Shown here: positions 53,119 through 61,626 of the stretch, piece after piece | Layout: each line of letters opens with the position of its first letter | Position numbering within the stretch: position 1 is the first letter of the stretch | Origin: Xenorhabdus poinarii G6 | GTDB taxonomy: Bacteria > Pseudomonadota > Gammaproteobacteria > Enterobacterales > Enterobacteriaceae | Length of the DNA stretch: 64,000 bases | Assembly: GCF_000968175.1 (NCBI RefSeq) | Contig: NZ_FO704551.1 | Span: 2,542,001 to 2,606,000, forward strand | Direction: 5' to 3' | The notes under the pieces: generated by a model | Told to the model about the DNA's origin: nothing | The model's database searches: none | Seen by the model: the letters and a program-made list of their open reading frames with translations, nothing else | Translations under genes and position numbers: made by a program

Positions 53119-53892
53119 TTAAACGGCGTGTAAGGCCTGGTTTCGATATGCTATCGGAGTTAGGCCTTTTAATTTCACCTTGATCCGTTTTGTATTGTAA
53201 TATTCAATGTATTCTTCTATTTTTTCAATCAGTTCATCCGCACTTTTAAAGTGCTGCTGGTGATACATTTCTGTTTTGAGTAAGGCAAAAAAGTTTTCTG
53301 CCATCGCATTATCCAAACAGTTCCCTTTCCTCGACATACTTTGTTTAATATCTTTATCAGCAAGTTGCTTTTGATAAGCCTTATGCCGATATTGCCAACC
53401 TTGATCACTGTGAATGAGTGGCTTAGCGTGAGCATCTAGCCCATCTAATGCCTCTTTTAGCATCTCTGTCACTAAAGGCAGACTCGCCTTTTTCGCCACG
53501 TTGTAAGCGATAACCTCTTGATTAAATAAGTCAATAATAGGTGATAGATAGACTTTTTGTTCATTCACTTTAAATTCTGTCACATCCGTTACCCATTTCT
53601 CATTAGGTTTTGTCGCGCGAAAATCTCTTGCCAACCAATTCGGTGCTGTTTTTCCAACTTCCCCACGATAAGAACGATATTTCTTCGGCCTTACCGTGGA
53701 TTTTAGGTTTAATTGCCTCATTAATCGTTGTACTGTTTTATGATTGATTTTAAAGCCATTTTTTCTCAATGCTAAATGAATGCGGCGATAACCATAACGA
53801 CCTTTATGCTCATGATAGATAGTTTTAATCATCTCTATTTCTTGTTCATAAGCACGCGTTTTTTTAAGCGCCTGGCATTGATAGTAAAACAC
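53119..53892 (-). CDS. IS150-type OrfB (integrase core)
   Basis: A 257-aa frame: RYGYRRIHLALRKNGFKINH (HTH_21), NEKWVTDVTEFKVNEQKVYL with the first Asp, HSDQGWQYRHKAYQ with the second, and SMSRKGNCLDNAMAENFFAL with the Glu. Translation probably starts upstream by frameshift from OrfA, as usual for this group. Intact. Confidence 0.92.
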   Translation of the reverse strand: MFYYQCQALKKTRAYEQEIEMIKTIYHEHKGRYGYRRIHLALRKNGFKINHKTVQRLMRQLNLKSTVRPKKYRSYRGEVGKTAPNWLARDFRATKPNEKWVTDVTEFKVNEQKVYLSPIIDLFNQEVIAYNVAKKASLPLVTEMLKEALDGLDAHAKPLIHSDQGWQYRHKAYQKQLADKDIKQSMSRKGNCLDNAMAENFFALLKTEMYHQQHFKSADELIEKIEEYIEYYNTKRIKVKLKGLTPIAYRNQALHAV

Positions 53893-53960
53893 GCTTCTTG
53901 CAAGATTAATGGCACAAAGTAAGTGCTTTAATGGATATTTCTTTTTAAGAGCTAAAACAA

Positions 53961-54467
53961 TTAACGCTTTTTCTTTGCTCGTGGGCGTTTCTTCTGTTCC
54001 AGCTCTGCTAACTTTTTTAGGACCGCATTTTCTGCACGCAAATAAGCTAATTCTTCTTTAAGTTCCTTAACTGTCATTTCGTCATCAGATTTCGGCGGGG
54101 TTTTAGATCGGGATTTCATTGGGGGTCTTCCTCGCTGAGGACTTTCGAGTCCTTTGATACCGGTTTCATTATACTTATCAAGCCAGACTGATAAGGTACC
54201 TGGAGTCGTTAAATTGAGAACTGCACTAGTGTGAGTGAGGGACCAATCATGTGTCCACATTAATTTTAAAGCCTGGAGTTTTGTGACAGCACAAAGAGAG
54301 TGAGACGTTGGCAAAAAGGCGTTATCGCCATGAATGGCAACAACTTGAGCCCAGTATCGAATTTGTCGAGAAGAGATTGAATATTCCGCTGATAGCTTAT
54401 CCGATGTGTTACCTGCCAGACATCGTTTAGCAATAATGATTTTTAGCTCACGACTATATTTAGACAT
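53961..54467 (-). CDS. IS150-type OrfA
   Basis: A 168-aa protein with two HTH segments (AKRCLAGNTSDKLSAEYSIS, SLTHTSAVLNLTTPGTLSVW) and a C-terminal coiled coil (ELKEELAYLRAENAVLKKL). Acts in DNA binding for OrfAB. Intact. Confidence 0.9.
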   Translation of the reverse strand: MSKYSRELKIIIAKRCLAGNTSDKLSAEYSISSRQIRYWAQVVAIHGDNAFLPTSHSLCAVTKLQALKLMWTHDWSLTHTSAVLNLTTPGTLSVWLDKYNETGIKGLESPQRGRPPMKSRSKTPPKSDDEMTVKELKEELAYLRAENAVLKKLAELEQKKRPRAKKKR

Positions 54468-54509
54468 AAAAAACCCCCCAGTAATTAGTTGTCCAACTAT
54501 TGGGGGTCA

Positions 54510-54936
54510 CTTCAAAACGCGGCTTTTGCAAATATTGTCCTTACGCACCATACTCAGCAATTCAATGCCTGCCAACAGAATCTGAGTTCGCCTGAACTTG
54601 TTGAATCCCAGCATGGAAGCGGTTCGCCGTTTGATGTTGCGATGATCCTGCTCAATGAGGTTATTGAGGTACTTAATCGCTTTTTTGAAAAAGCGCAAGG
54701 CCACTTTCTTATCCTGGCAGGCCGTCAGCAGAAAATCAAGGTATTACCGTCTGAGTCCATCGCCTGATAGAGGTAACGTCATTGCGCAGGCTCAGGGTAT
54801 AAGCCAGATACCAACGAACACATCAGATGAATGGCCTTTATAACAGTGTCACCCGTGGCGACAACTTTGCTGTATTATTCAAAAAATAAACTTATCGTAC
54901 GTTTCCGTACGGTTGGGCTTCAGACCCCTTAACCCT
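54510..54936 (-). pseudogene. IS6-family element, internally deleted
   Basis: Outer end AGGGTTAAGGGGTCTGAAGC on the minus strand. The transposase part is only the C-terminus: YLYQAMDSDGNT followed by LRFFKKAIKYLNNLIEQDHR, then NIKRRTASMLGFNKFRRTQI and LLAGIELLSMVRKDN. The HTH and first Asp region are missing, and the inner end is lost at the IS150-type element. Shares its terminus with the repeat at 39717. Confidence 0.8.
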
Positions 54937-55132
54937 AAATTAGCTCAACCCTATGTAAAGCTCCGATATTGCTAGGTACAGATTCAGTAAACCTATTTTC
55001 ATTTTCGGTAGAAAAACTATCTAAAAACTATCTAAAATAACAGTATTAGAACTCTTGAATGTTGAATATTTCCAGAAAGATATTAAATTAACATACGGGT
55101 GTACTATCCAATTAAATAACACTGTTTAATAA

Positions 55133-55173
55133 AAAACTTCACTCATAACAGACGAAAGTGAAGCTTTTTAGTA
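55133..55173 (+). terminator. Hairpin between the IS6 remnant and lysR
   Basis: AACTTCACT ... AGTGAAGCTTTTTAGT stem with a U tract on the plus strand, and AAAAAACTTCACT on the other side, so possibly bidirectional and ending the lysR transcript too. Confidence 0.65.
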
Positions 55174-55203
55174 AGGATATGGAACAGATAACTGTACTCA
55201 ATG

Positions 55204-56109
55204 TTATGTTTCGGAGAGAGAACGCCGAATCATTTTTCTCAACCAGATATGCGCTGGGTCTGTTGATTTCCTCTTATGCCAAATAGCACCAAAGTCAAAA
55301 TTATCGATATGAAAAGGTGGCTGGAATATCGTTAGTTCATCCGTTTTTCCTAACGAGTCCAGCGCCTTCGAAGCAATAGTCAGTATCAGGTCAGTTCCCT
55401 TAACTAAATCACATGCTATGCCCCAATGAGGAAGAATCATGCTAATATTTCGCTTGTGACCTATTTTGCTCAAAGAGTTATCAATTTCGTTATCCTTGCC
55501 TTCTCTTAACGCGACAAGAAGATGAGAGCGTGCTAACCAAGAAGAAATATCCAAATAACCACATTCAGGCATCGTTGACTTATCCGCTACACATAGAAAC
55601 TCCTCTTTAAAGAGTGTTTCTGATTGTAGTTCAGTGCCAATAGTCGGAAAAACGCCAAACGCCAGATCCGTTTCTCCATCAATGACACTTGCTATCATGG
55701 CTTCTCTACTTCCTTGAGTAACAATCAATTTAATGTTTGGCCCAATTGTACGGATTTGGCGTAGTAAGTCAGGTAGGAAGAGCTTCGCTCCGTAATCAGA
55801 CATAGCGATTCGGAACGTACGATCAGCAAGATTGGGATCAAACTCTGGAGCCTCAAACAGTGATGTAAGTCTAGCAAGAGCCTCATCCAAAGGCTGCAAC
55901 AGCTCTCCTGCTTTTGGTGTAAGCTCTAACTTTCCAGACTTCCGAATCAATAGAGGATCATCAAAAGTTTTCCGAAGATAAGCTAGAGAGTGGCTTACAG
56001 CAGGCTGGCTCTTACTCAGCCTCACTGCTGCACGTGAAATATGTTTTTCAGTTAATAAAGCCTGTAGGGTAACTAAGTGATTGAGGTCAATACGTCTTAG
56101 GTAATTCAT
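55204..56109 (-). CDS. LysR-family regulator (NodD/NahR-like group)
   Basis: A 301-aa LTTR: DLNHLVTLQALLTEKHISRA, AVRLSKSQPAVSHSLAYLRK and FDDPLLIRKSGKLELTPKAG form the wHTH. The effector domain has FRIAMSDYGAKLFLPDLLRQ. Intact. It lies downstream of the nitroreductase gene and within 7 kb of the toxoflavin-like operon. In Burkholderia, toxoflavin genes are controlled by a LysR protein, ToxR. This one is a candidate for the same role but orthology is not shown. A possible binding site is repeated at 57580 and 62495. Confidence 0.9.
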   Translation of the reverse strand: MNYLRRIDLNHLVTLQALLTEKHISRAAVRLSKSQPAVSHSLAYLRKTFDDPLLIRKSGKLELTPKAGELLQPLDEALARLTSLFEAPEFDPNLADRTFRIAMSDYGAKLFLPDLLRQIRTIGPNIKLIVTQGSREAMIASVIDGETDLAFGVFPTIGTELQSETLFKEEFLCVADKSTMPECGYLDISSWLARSHLLVALREGKDNEIDNSLSKIGHKRNISMILPHWGIACDLVKGTDLILTIASKALDSLGKTDELTIFQPPFHIDNFDFGAIWHKRKSTDPAHIWLRKMIRRSLSET

Positions 56110-56340
56110 ATTATGATTTCTGATAAGTATAGCTACTTAATTCAATGTACAATATAAAAAAAATTACTTCATCCTAAATCATCCATCAGTCTATTTTGTG
56201 AACTACTGCATAAAGTTAATCTTTAACTCTATTGTCTTTAGTATCATGAATATCTGGAAGAAAATCGCTCGAAACAGAAGTTGCCGAGCGATTATCTTTG
56301 CTCTGAATCCGAAACTATCTGTTTGGATTCATGACGGGTT

Positions 56341-56943
56341 CTAGTTGAAAATGAGACAGCGCTCTTCATCAGGAATGAATTTTTTGTCATCTGGCATACT
56401 TTCTATCGTGCCAAATGGCATTTGTGCAATCAGTTTCCAGGATTGAGGAATTTGCCATTCTTGCGCGACAGAATCGTCAATTAACGGATTGTAATGTTGT
56501 AAATTTGCACCGATGTTCTCTGAAGCAAGTGCTGTCCAAACTGATAACTGAGCCATCCCATTTGCTTGCTCAGCCCACTTTTCAAAATTATTAGCATAGA
56601 GTGGATAGGTTTGTTCAAGTTCTTGGATAACGGAAATGTCCTCAAAAAACAGTACCGTTCCAAAACCAGCTGCAAAACATGCGTCAATTTTTGACAAACG
56701 ACTCTCAAGCTCTTCTGGAGAAATCCGTTTACTCAATTCACGTTTTACCATAGCCCAAAGTTTTTGGTGATGGTCCCCAAAAAGAACGACAACACGTGTA
56801 CTTTGTGAATGAAATGCAGAAGGCGATAACTTAATGGCTTGGTTAATCAATTCAGATATCTTATTCACCGGTAGCGTTACACTATTACCTAAATTATAAA
56901 CTGATCGTCTTTTTTCTAAACTGGATAAAAACATATTATTCAT
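56341..56943 (-). CDS. Nitroreductase family protein (Frm2/HBN-like)
   Basis: A 200-aa FMN-dependent oxidoreductase: SLEKRRSVYNLGNSVTLPVN at the N-terminus with the flavin-binding RRS, LSPSAFHSQSTRVVVLFGDH, and ASENIGANLQHYNPLIDD then KLIAQMPFGTIES. This is the fungal-type/YdgI-like subgroup. It lies 8 nt after the YdcZ gene in one operon. It may reduce a redox-active heterocycle; toxoflavin is itself redox-active (inference from proximity). Confidence 0.9.
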   Translation of the reverse strand: MNNMFLSSLEKRRSVYNLGNSVTLPVNKISELINQAIKLSPSAFHSQSTRVVVLFGDHHQKLWAMVKRELSKRISPEELESRLSKIDACFAAGFGTVLFFEDISVIQELEQTYPLYANNFEKWAEQANGMAQLSVWTALASENIGANLQHYNPLIDDSVAQEWQIPQSWKLIAQMPFGTIESMPDDKKFIPDEERCLIFN

Positions 56944-56951
56944 TATTTCAC

Positions 56952-57491
56952 CTATTTATTATATTCAATTACTGAAGTTTCTTGGGTTATTTCTTTATCA
57001 ATAGAAACTTGCTTGTTTTTACCAACAGTAAAATATTGGACTAGCACCATCCCTAATATGATTAGAAAGACTCCAAAAATTCTGCCAGTGTTCATTTCTT
57101 TAATCGGCAACCCCATCAACCCGAACTTATCAATTATCAAGGAAACAATAACTTGACCTGAAATGACACAAACAATAAAAGCGGTAGCCCCAAGCTTTGG
57201 TGTTAATATCAAAGCTGCGGATATATAGATCACTCCCGCTATACCACCGAACCAGGCCCACCATGGCACACTACTAATAGCTTCAACTTTCATCATTGGT
57301 ACTTTAAGTACCCAAATGACAGGTAATACAACGAATAAACTAACCAGAAGTGATACAACTGTAGCCCACAGGGGATGACCCAATTCTTTTCCTAAAAATG
57401 CATTACTACCCGCTTGGAATGGTACTAATGCGCCTGCAATCACTGCAATCAATGACAGTATAAATAAGGTTATCGTAAAGTTAGAAGACAT
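56952..57491 (-). CDS. YdcZ/DUF606 family membrane protein (DMT superfamily)
   Basis: A 179-aa inner-membrane protein with five hydrophobic segments (ITLFILSLIAVIAGALVPF, TVVSLLVSLFVVLPVIWVL, WAWFGGIAGVIYISAALIL, AFIVCVISGQVIVSLII, RIFGVFLIILGMVLVQYF). The GSNAFLGKELGHPLWATVVS loop is typical of YdcZ. Half-size DMT proteins act as dimers. It is first in the operon with the nitroreductase and has a palindrome 89 bp upstream that also occurs before the toxoflavin-like operon, so a role in export is possible. Confidence 0.88.
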   Translation of the reverse strand: MSSNFTITLFILSLIAVIAGALVPFQAGSNAFLGKELGHPLWATVVSLLVSLFVVLPVIWVLKVPMMKVEAISSVPWWAWFGGIAGVIYISAALILTPKLGATAFIVCVISGQVIVSLIIDKFGLMGLPIKEMNTGRIFGVFLIILGMVLVQYFTVGKNKQVSIDKEITQETSVIEYNK

Positions 57492-57579
57492 ATTATTACC
57501 TTTAATGACTTTAATAGAAGATAGAACTTATTCTTTCATAATTAGGATGACGAATAAAATTCTAATAAAACATTTTATA

Positions 57580-57596
57580 TATTCGCCTGACGAATA
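57580..57596. promoter_or_regulatory. Palindromic operator TATTCG-N5-CGAATA, ydcZ side
   Basis: TATTCGCCTGACGAATA, perfect 6-bp arms with a 5-bp spacer, consistent with the T-N11-A rule of LysR sites. It lies 89 bp upstream of the ydcZ-type start, with an extra half site CGAATA near 57551. The same palindrome is at 62495. Confidence 0.7.
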
Positions 57597-57689
57597 ATAT
57601 TAAAGTTTAAATTAAAGCTAAAAAATAAAAAGGCTGTAATAAACGCAGCCGACCTTGTTTATGATTTGGTGTCATCGCCATTCTCATAC

Positions 57690-58264
57690 CCATTAAATAT
57701 AACCGTTTAAACGATCGCCGAATTCAATCATAAATCGACCCATCGTAAGACGCTCGGCTGATTTGGGGATAACACTCATCCCATTGTTCAGTAAAAGCCT
57801 GCAGAACCACTTCTTCTGCCGGGGTCAAATCTATTTCAAATCTTTTACCACCGCTTTCGCGTCTTTCTAAGGACACATAGCGCAGATTATTCCGTATCAT
57901 GTGAACAATACGCAGTTGAAACCACGTTTAATTTTGCCTGACAATCTGGAGTTCAAACGTGCTTTCACGATCACGGGGAATTTATGGATCTAATTCCCCG
58001 TCTTCGGTCAGCAAGGTCTTGGTCGAGTAGCCATTACGGGTATTGTAGCCCAATTTCAGTTGGTGTTTTTCATGGCCCGATGCGCAGCCAGTTCGGTCTT
58101 AAGGTGGTTTCAACAATCAGTTTTTTGAGGATGTGGGCGAGCTGACTCAAATCTTCCGGCGTCTTAAGATTTTTAGTCAGCTCAGTGACCAGAACCTGTA
58201 ACTTTTTTTCGTCCGTCTTTTCGCCTGTTTTAGTTGATGAATTAAACATACTAAAGACAGGCAA
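57690..58264 (-). pseudogene. IS256-family (mutator) transposase remnant
   Basis: The N-terminus at 58264-58076 (KKLQVLVTELTKNLKTPEDL, SQLAHILKKLIVETTLRPNW) is followed by GYNTRNGYSTKTLLTEDGEL and scattered pieces such as RNNLRYVSLERRESGGKRFE and EVVLQAFTEQWDECYPQIS. The core in between is deleted. The element abuts the end of the toxoflavin-like operon, where a fifth gene might have stood. Confidence 0.72.
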
Positions 58265-58304
58265 TTACACAAATTTATTTACAGAGTCATGCAGCCTTAA
58301 TTGA

Positions 58305-59975
58305 CTATATATAATAGACTTGGCCATCATAAGAACTGGCAATAAAGGATTTCATTTTTTTGCAATATGTAATGCAGGAGATACCGCTTGTCGTTGGTTT
58401 TACTAACTTAACCCACTTACGTTCTACGAAATCGAAAATCGCAACCGTTCCGCCGTAGCTTCCAGTCGCAATGTGTCTTTCATCTTCACTACAAGCAATA
58501 CATTTAATCGAGTTTTTATGAGGGCTACTATAAATATGCGGCTGTCCGTCAATCCAAAGTGTCAGTTTTAGGTCTCTACTGACACTCGCATATTGCATAC
58601 CAACATCTACACATGCGTTCGAGATTTTCTCATGAGCATCTGGCAGATATTTAGATACTTCAAAATCTTGAATCTCGTGATAGGCTGCAGCTCCCGTTGC
58701 GCACACACTAAATATACTCTCACCGTTGGAAGCCAGTCCCTTTATCGCATTATCATGCATGGAAAGCGTTCCGTAATATTGAATTGTACCATTTTCATCT
58801 AGATTGAAAAGGATGCCTTCACCGGTGTATGTCCCCACAAGCGCAAACTGGACGCTATCGCGAATAAACGTAGTACAACAATTGAGAGGCGAACGGTGTT
58901 GATGTATAACTAGACCCGTTTTACCATCAAATATTGCACCCATCTGGCCACCAGAAAGGAGGTATTTACCGAACGGTTGGAGAAAATTACATAGACTCGA
59001 CATATCATTGAGCTGTTGACCATTTTTAAATAACTTGCCTGAATCTCCTACCGTATATAGGTTACCATCAATACTAGCCACAGCATTGAGGCTTTGTGAA
59101 TCTTCTATATGGTCGGTAGACCAAACATCTTCAACATAATCCCAGACCGCATAAGTTGACCCAAACGTAACAAACGCAACTTTGTCACTACCTAAAAATG
59201 TACAACTTCTTGGCCAAACAATGCTAGGTAACGCAGTTTGTGATTGTTTTACGAGAGTTCCATCAATTAACTGCCAAATGATTGCACTACGATCATAACT
59301 CAAGCTAATCAGTTTTTGATTTGATTCATCCCAAACAACACGCTTAACACCTGCCTTATGGGCATTAATTTGTGTCGTGTTTTCACCTTCAATGATGGTC
59401 AATCTACCGTCATCATCCCCAGCAAAGATCTTTCCATCGCAGCTCAACGCTATAGTGTCAGTTTCGACTCCCCCAAAATCTATACAATCTACTTGTTTTC
59501 CCTGTTGAACATCCCATGTTCGAATGGTGCCGTCATCGCTACTGGATATGAGGGAAGTACCGCAGGCGGACCAACTGATCGAAATAATATCGGCCTCATG
59601 ACCATGCATAACTTTTAGAGAATTACCTTCTAAATCGAAGACACGTATGGTTTTATCTCGTGAACATGTAGCAACAAGTTTATTGTCTGGCGAAAACTGT
59701 GACATTTCTACATCATCCATATGGCCATATAGAACTGTTTTAAGGCGCAATTCTGGTAGCACCCAAATTCTCGCACTATAGTCACTGCTTGAACTCACCA
59801 AATATTTCCCATCAGTACTAAAACTGCACTGATTTGCTAGATGGTCATGGTTTACCTTATTAATCGGAGTACCGTCTAATGCATTCCACAGAATAATACT
59901 GTTATCATAACCTGCAGTTGCTATATATTGAGTTGAATAGCTGGCAATACCACTAATAGAAGAAATATGTTTCAT
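58305..59975 (-). CDS. toxC: WD40-repeat protein, ToxC homologue
   Basis: About 556 aa built of WD40 repeats, at least eight recognisable: GYDNSIILWNALDGTPINKV, SSSDYSARIWVLPELRLKTV, CSRDKTIRVFDLEGNSLKVM, SSDDGTIRTWDVQQG, YDRSAIIWQLIDG and further ones to the C-terminus. Two seven-bladed propellers are likely. A cytoplasmic scaffold role is probable. Toxoflavin operons of Burkholderia and Pseudomonas encode a WD-repeat protein, ToxC, of unclear role. The ATG at 59975 has AGGGAAG 6 nt upstream; 59996 is less supported. It follows the ToxB homologue by 17 nt. Confidence 0.8.
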   Translation of the reverse strand: MKHISSISGIASYSTQYIATAGYDNSIILWNALDGTPINKVNHDHLANQCSFSTDGKYLVSSSSDYSARIWVLPELRLKTVLYGHMDDVEMSQFSPDNKLVATCSRDKTIRVFDLEGNSLKVMHGHEADIISISWSACGTSLISSSDDGTIRTWDVQQGKQVDCIDFGGVETDTIALSCDGKIFAGDDDGRLTIIEGENTTQINAHKAGVKRVVWDESNQKLISLSYDRSAIIWQLIDGTLVKQSQTALPSIVWPRSCTFLGSDKVAFVTFGSTYAVWDYVEDVWSTDHIEDSQSLNAVASIDGNLYTVGDSGKLFKNGQQLNDMSSLCNFLQPFGKYLLSGGQMGAIFDGKTGLVIHQHRSPLNCCTTFIRDSVQFALVGTYTGEGILFNLDENGTIQYYGTLSMHDNAIKGLASNGESIFSVCATGAAAYHEIQDFEVSKYLPDAHEKISNACVDVGMQYASVSRDLKLTLWIDGQPHIYSSPHKNSIKCIACSEDERHIATGSYGGTVAIFDFVERKWVKLVKPTTSGISCITYCKKMKSFIASSYDGQVYYI

Positions 59976-59992
59976 GATCGCTTCCCTAGATT

Positions 59993-60601
59993 TCACAATG
60001 CGATGGAATGTTTTTTCTTGTCTGCTTTAGATTTCAGGTAACTGTGATTGTGCTCAGTAATATATACACCTGTTGGTATAATCTCTACCACATCAATCCC
60101 CATTTTCCTTAGTGTCGCGACCTTATCCGGGTTATTCGTGATAATACGACATTGAGTGATTTCAAGCGCTTCTAGCATTTTGACCGCATCGGAAAAATCT
60201 CGATCATCTTCAGGCAAGTTTAATTGCGTATTGGCTTCAAATGTATCAAATCCCATATCCTGTAAACGATAGGCTTCAAATTTAGAATACAAGCCAATAC
60301 CTCTACCCTCTTGACGCAAGTAAAGCAGCACCCCTCCTTCGCGACTGATGATGTCAACAGCCTCATTCAGTTGCGGACCACAGTCACAGCGTTGTGAGCC
60401 AAATACATCCCCAGTCAAACACTCAGAGTGAATCCGAATCACAGGCACAGAATCAGAGGGAAGATCACCAAACACAACAGCAAAATGTTCTTCATTCCAA
60501 TTTTTTCCAGCAAATGAATGAAATCGTCCGTTACGATTCTCTGGTCCCATAGGAATGAGGACAGCAGTTTTTACTTTCAGTTGAGTCCCATCGTTAATCA
60601 T
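59993..60601 (-). CDS. toxB: GTP cyclohydrolase II, ToxB homologue
   Basis: A 202-aa RibA-type enzyme opening GTP to the 2,5-diamino-6-ribosylamino pyrimidinone phosphate, the first step shared by riboflavin and toxoflavin. Zinc ligands are in GDVFGSQRCDCGPQ. The catalytic region is YLRQEGRGIGLYSKFEAYRL and RIITNNPDKVATLRKMGIDV is conserved. It starts at ATG sharing a base with the stop of the FGE-like gene (TAATG). As a second cyclohydrolase inside a methyltransferase/WD40/FGE operon, it is best explained as ToxB rather than the housekeeping ribA. Confidence 0.88.
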   Translation of the reverse strand: MINDGTQLKVKTAVLIPMGPENRNGRFHSFAGKNWNEEHFAVVFGDLPSDSVPVIRIHSECLTGDVFGSQRCDCGPQLNEAVDIISREGGVLLYLRQEGRGIGLYSKFEAYRLQDMGFDTFEANTQLNLPEDDRDFSDAVKMLEALEITQCRIITNNPDKVATLRKMGIDVVEIIPTGVYITEHNHSYLKSKADKKKHSIAL

Positions 60602-61611
60602 TATTTTCCATCCTCTGCTAACCTAAACCCCATTACATAGATATCGCTAGGAAACGCCCCATGACGACGAGTGTTTCTAGTCAAATCTTGGAATCTTGAA
60701 AAGCTGCCTCCGCGAGCAACTCTATATGCCCCAAGTTTGTTAACTAAATCATCTTCTATAAAATCTGCACCTGGGTAAGGGGCGTAGAAATCTGCAACAA
60801 ATTCTTCAACATTCCCTGCCATATCTGTACAACCAATTGGAGAGTCAGCATGACAGAACAAACCAACAGGGGTAGTTGTTAGTAACCCAAACTCTGCAGT
60901 GTTGCAGTGATCTGGAAGAAAGTGATTACCCCAAGGGTATTGCAACTTGCCAGGACCAGAGGCTGCATATTCCCATTCATGTTCAGTGGGTAGCCTGAAT
61001 TTACGGCCTGTTTTTTTATTCAACCATGAGATATAACATTCAGCATCTTCTTCACTAATTCCCATTACAGGGTGATTCGCGCATTCTCTTGGATAACGAC
61101 CTAAAAACCAGTGTCTGGGAATTCGTTCTTCTCGGCTATCCAAAAGAAAATCTTTATATTCTTTGTTGGTAACTGGATATTTACCAATACGATAGCTGTC
61201 TAGATGAACTTGATGTTCTGGCGTTTCTTTCTCTATCCATATTCGATCGAGTTTTAAGTGATCGCAATCAACCATTACTTGGTCAATTTGCTCCGCGTCA
61301 ATACCTACCGATACTATACCTCCCTTTACATCACACATTGACGGGTTTAGCGTCTTTATACGTGGATCGTCACGGTAGCAAAGAGCTTGACCTGCAAAAT
61401 AGCGTATATCTAGAGATACATCTTTGTTTTCAATAAGATCAGCAAGGTATATCGATGTTTTATTTTCGATGGCGGTCTGGATCTCTTTCGTAAAAATAAA
61501 TTCTCTCAGTTCAGTGAAACTCTCCGGAAAACCTATCAGTTCTCTATCCGTCATCTCAGGACGAGCTGTTTTTGTTAACAGCGGAGGGTAATAGTTAGTT
61601 CCATGCTTCAT
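60601..61611 (-). CDS. toxD: Formylglycine-generating-enzyme-like (SUMF1) protein, ToxD homologue
   Basis: A 336-aa protein with an N-terminal helical part (about residues 1-105) and a C-terminal FGE-sulfatase domain (YRIGKYPVTNKEYKDFLLDS, HPVMGISEEDAECYISWLNK, RLPTEHEWEYAASGPGKLQY, YPWGN, CTDMAGNVEEFVADFY, RVARGGSFSRFQDLTRNTRR and GFRLAEDGK). The family can act as oxygenases or maturases. ToxD in Burkholderia has such a domain. GGAG 8 nt upstream supports 61611; 61617 is too close to it. It ends on the ATG of the cyclohydrolase gene. Confidence 0.82.
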   Translation of the reverse strand: MKHGTNYYPPLLTKTARPEMTDRELIGFPESFTELREFIFTKEIQTAIENKTSIYLADLIENKDVSLDIRYFAGQALCYRDDPRIKTLNPSMCDVKGGIVSVGIDAEQIDQVMVDCDHLKLDRIWIEKETPEHQVHLDSYRIGKYPVTNKEYKDFLLDSREERIPRHWFLGRYPRECANHPVMGISEEDAECYISWLNKKTGRKFRLPTEHEWEYAASGPGKLQYPWGNHFLPDHCNTAEFGLLTTTPVGLFCHADSPIGCTDMAGNVEEFVADFYAPYPGADFIEDDLVNKLGAYRVARGGSFSRFQDLTRNTRRHGAFPSDIYVMGFRLAEDGK

Positions 61612-61626
61612 TACCATTACTCCAAT

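Larger units (their letters stand above)
53093..54509 (-). mobile_element. IS3-family (IS150-like group) insertion sequence
   Basis: Inverted ends TGACCCCAGAAAGTTGGACA and, on the other strand, TGACCCCCAATAGTTGGACA. Contains OrfA and OrfB. Flanks AAC and CTT differ, so no duplication is visible. The right side abuts an IS6 remnant. Confidence 0.9.

Noticed and set aside
59993..60601. Considered as the housekeeping riboflavin gene ribA
   Set aside because: It is coupled to methyltransferase, FGE-like and WD40 genes, not to riboflavin genes, which fits toxB better.
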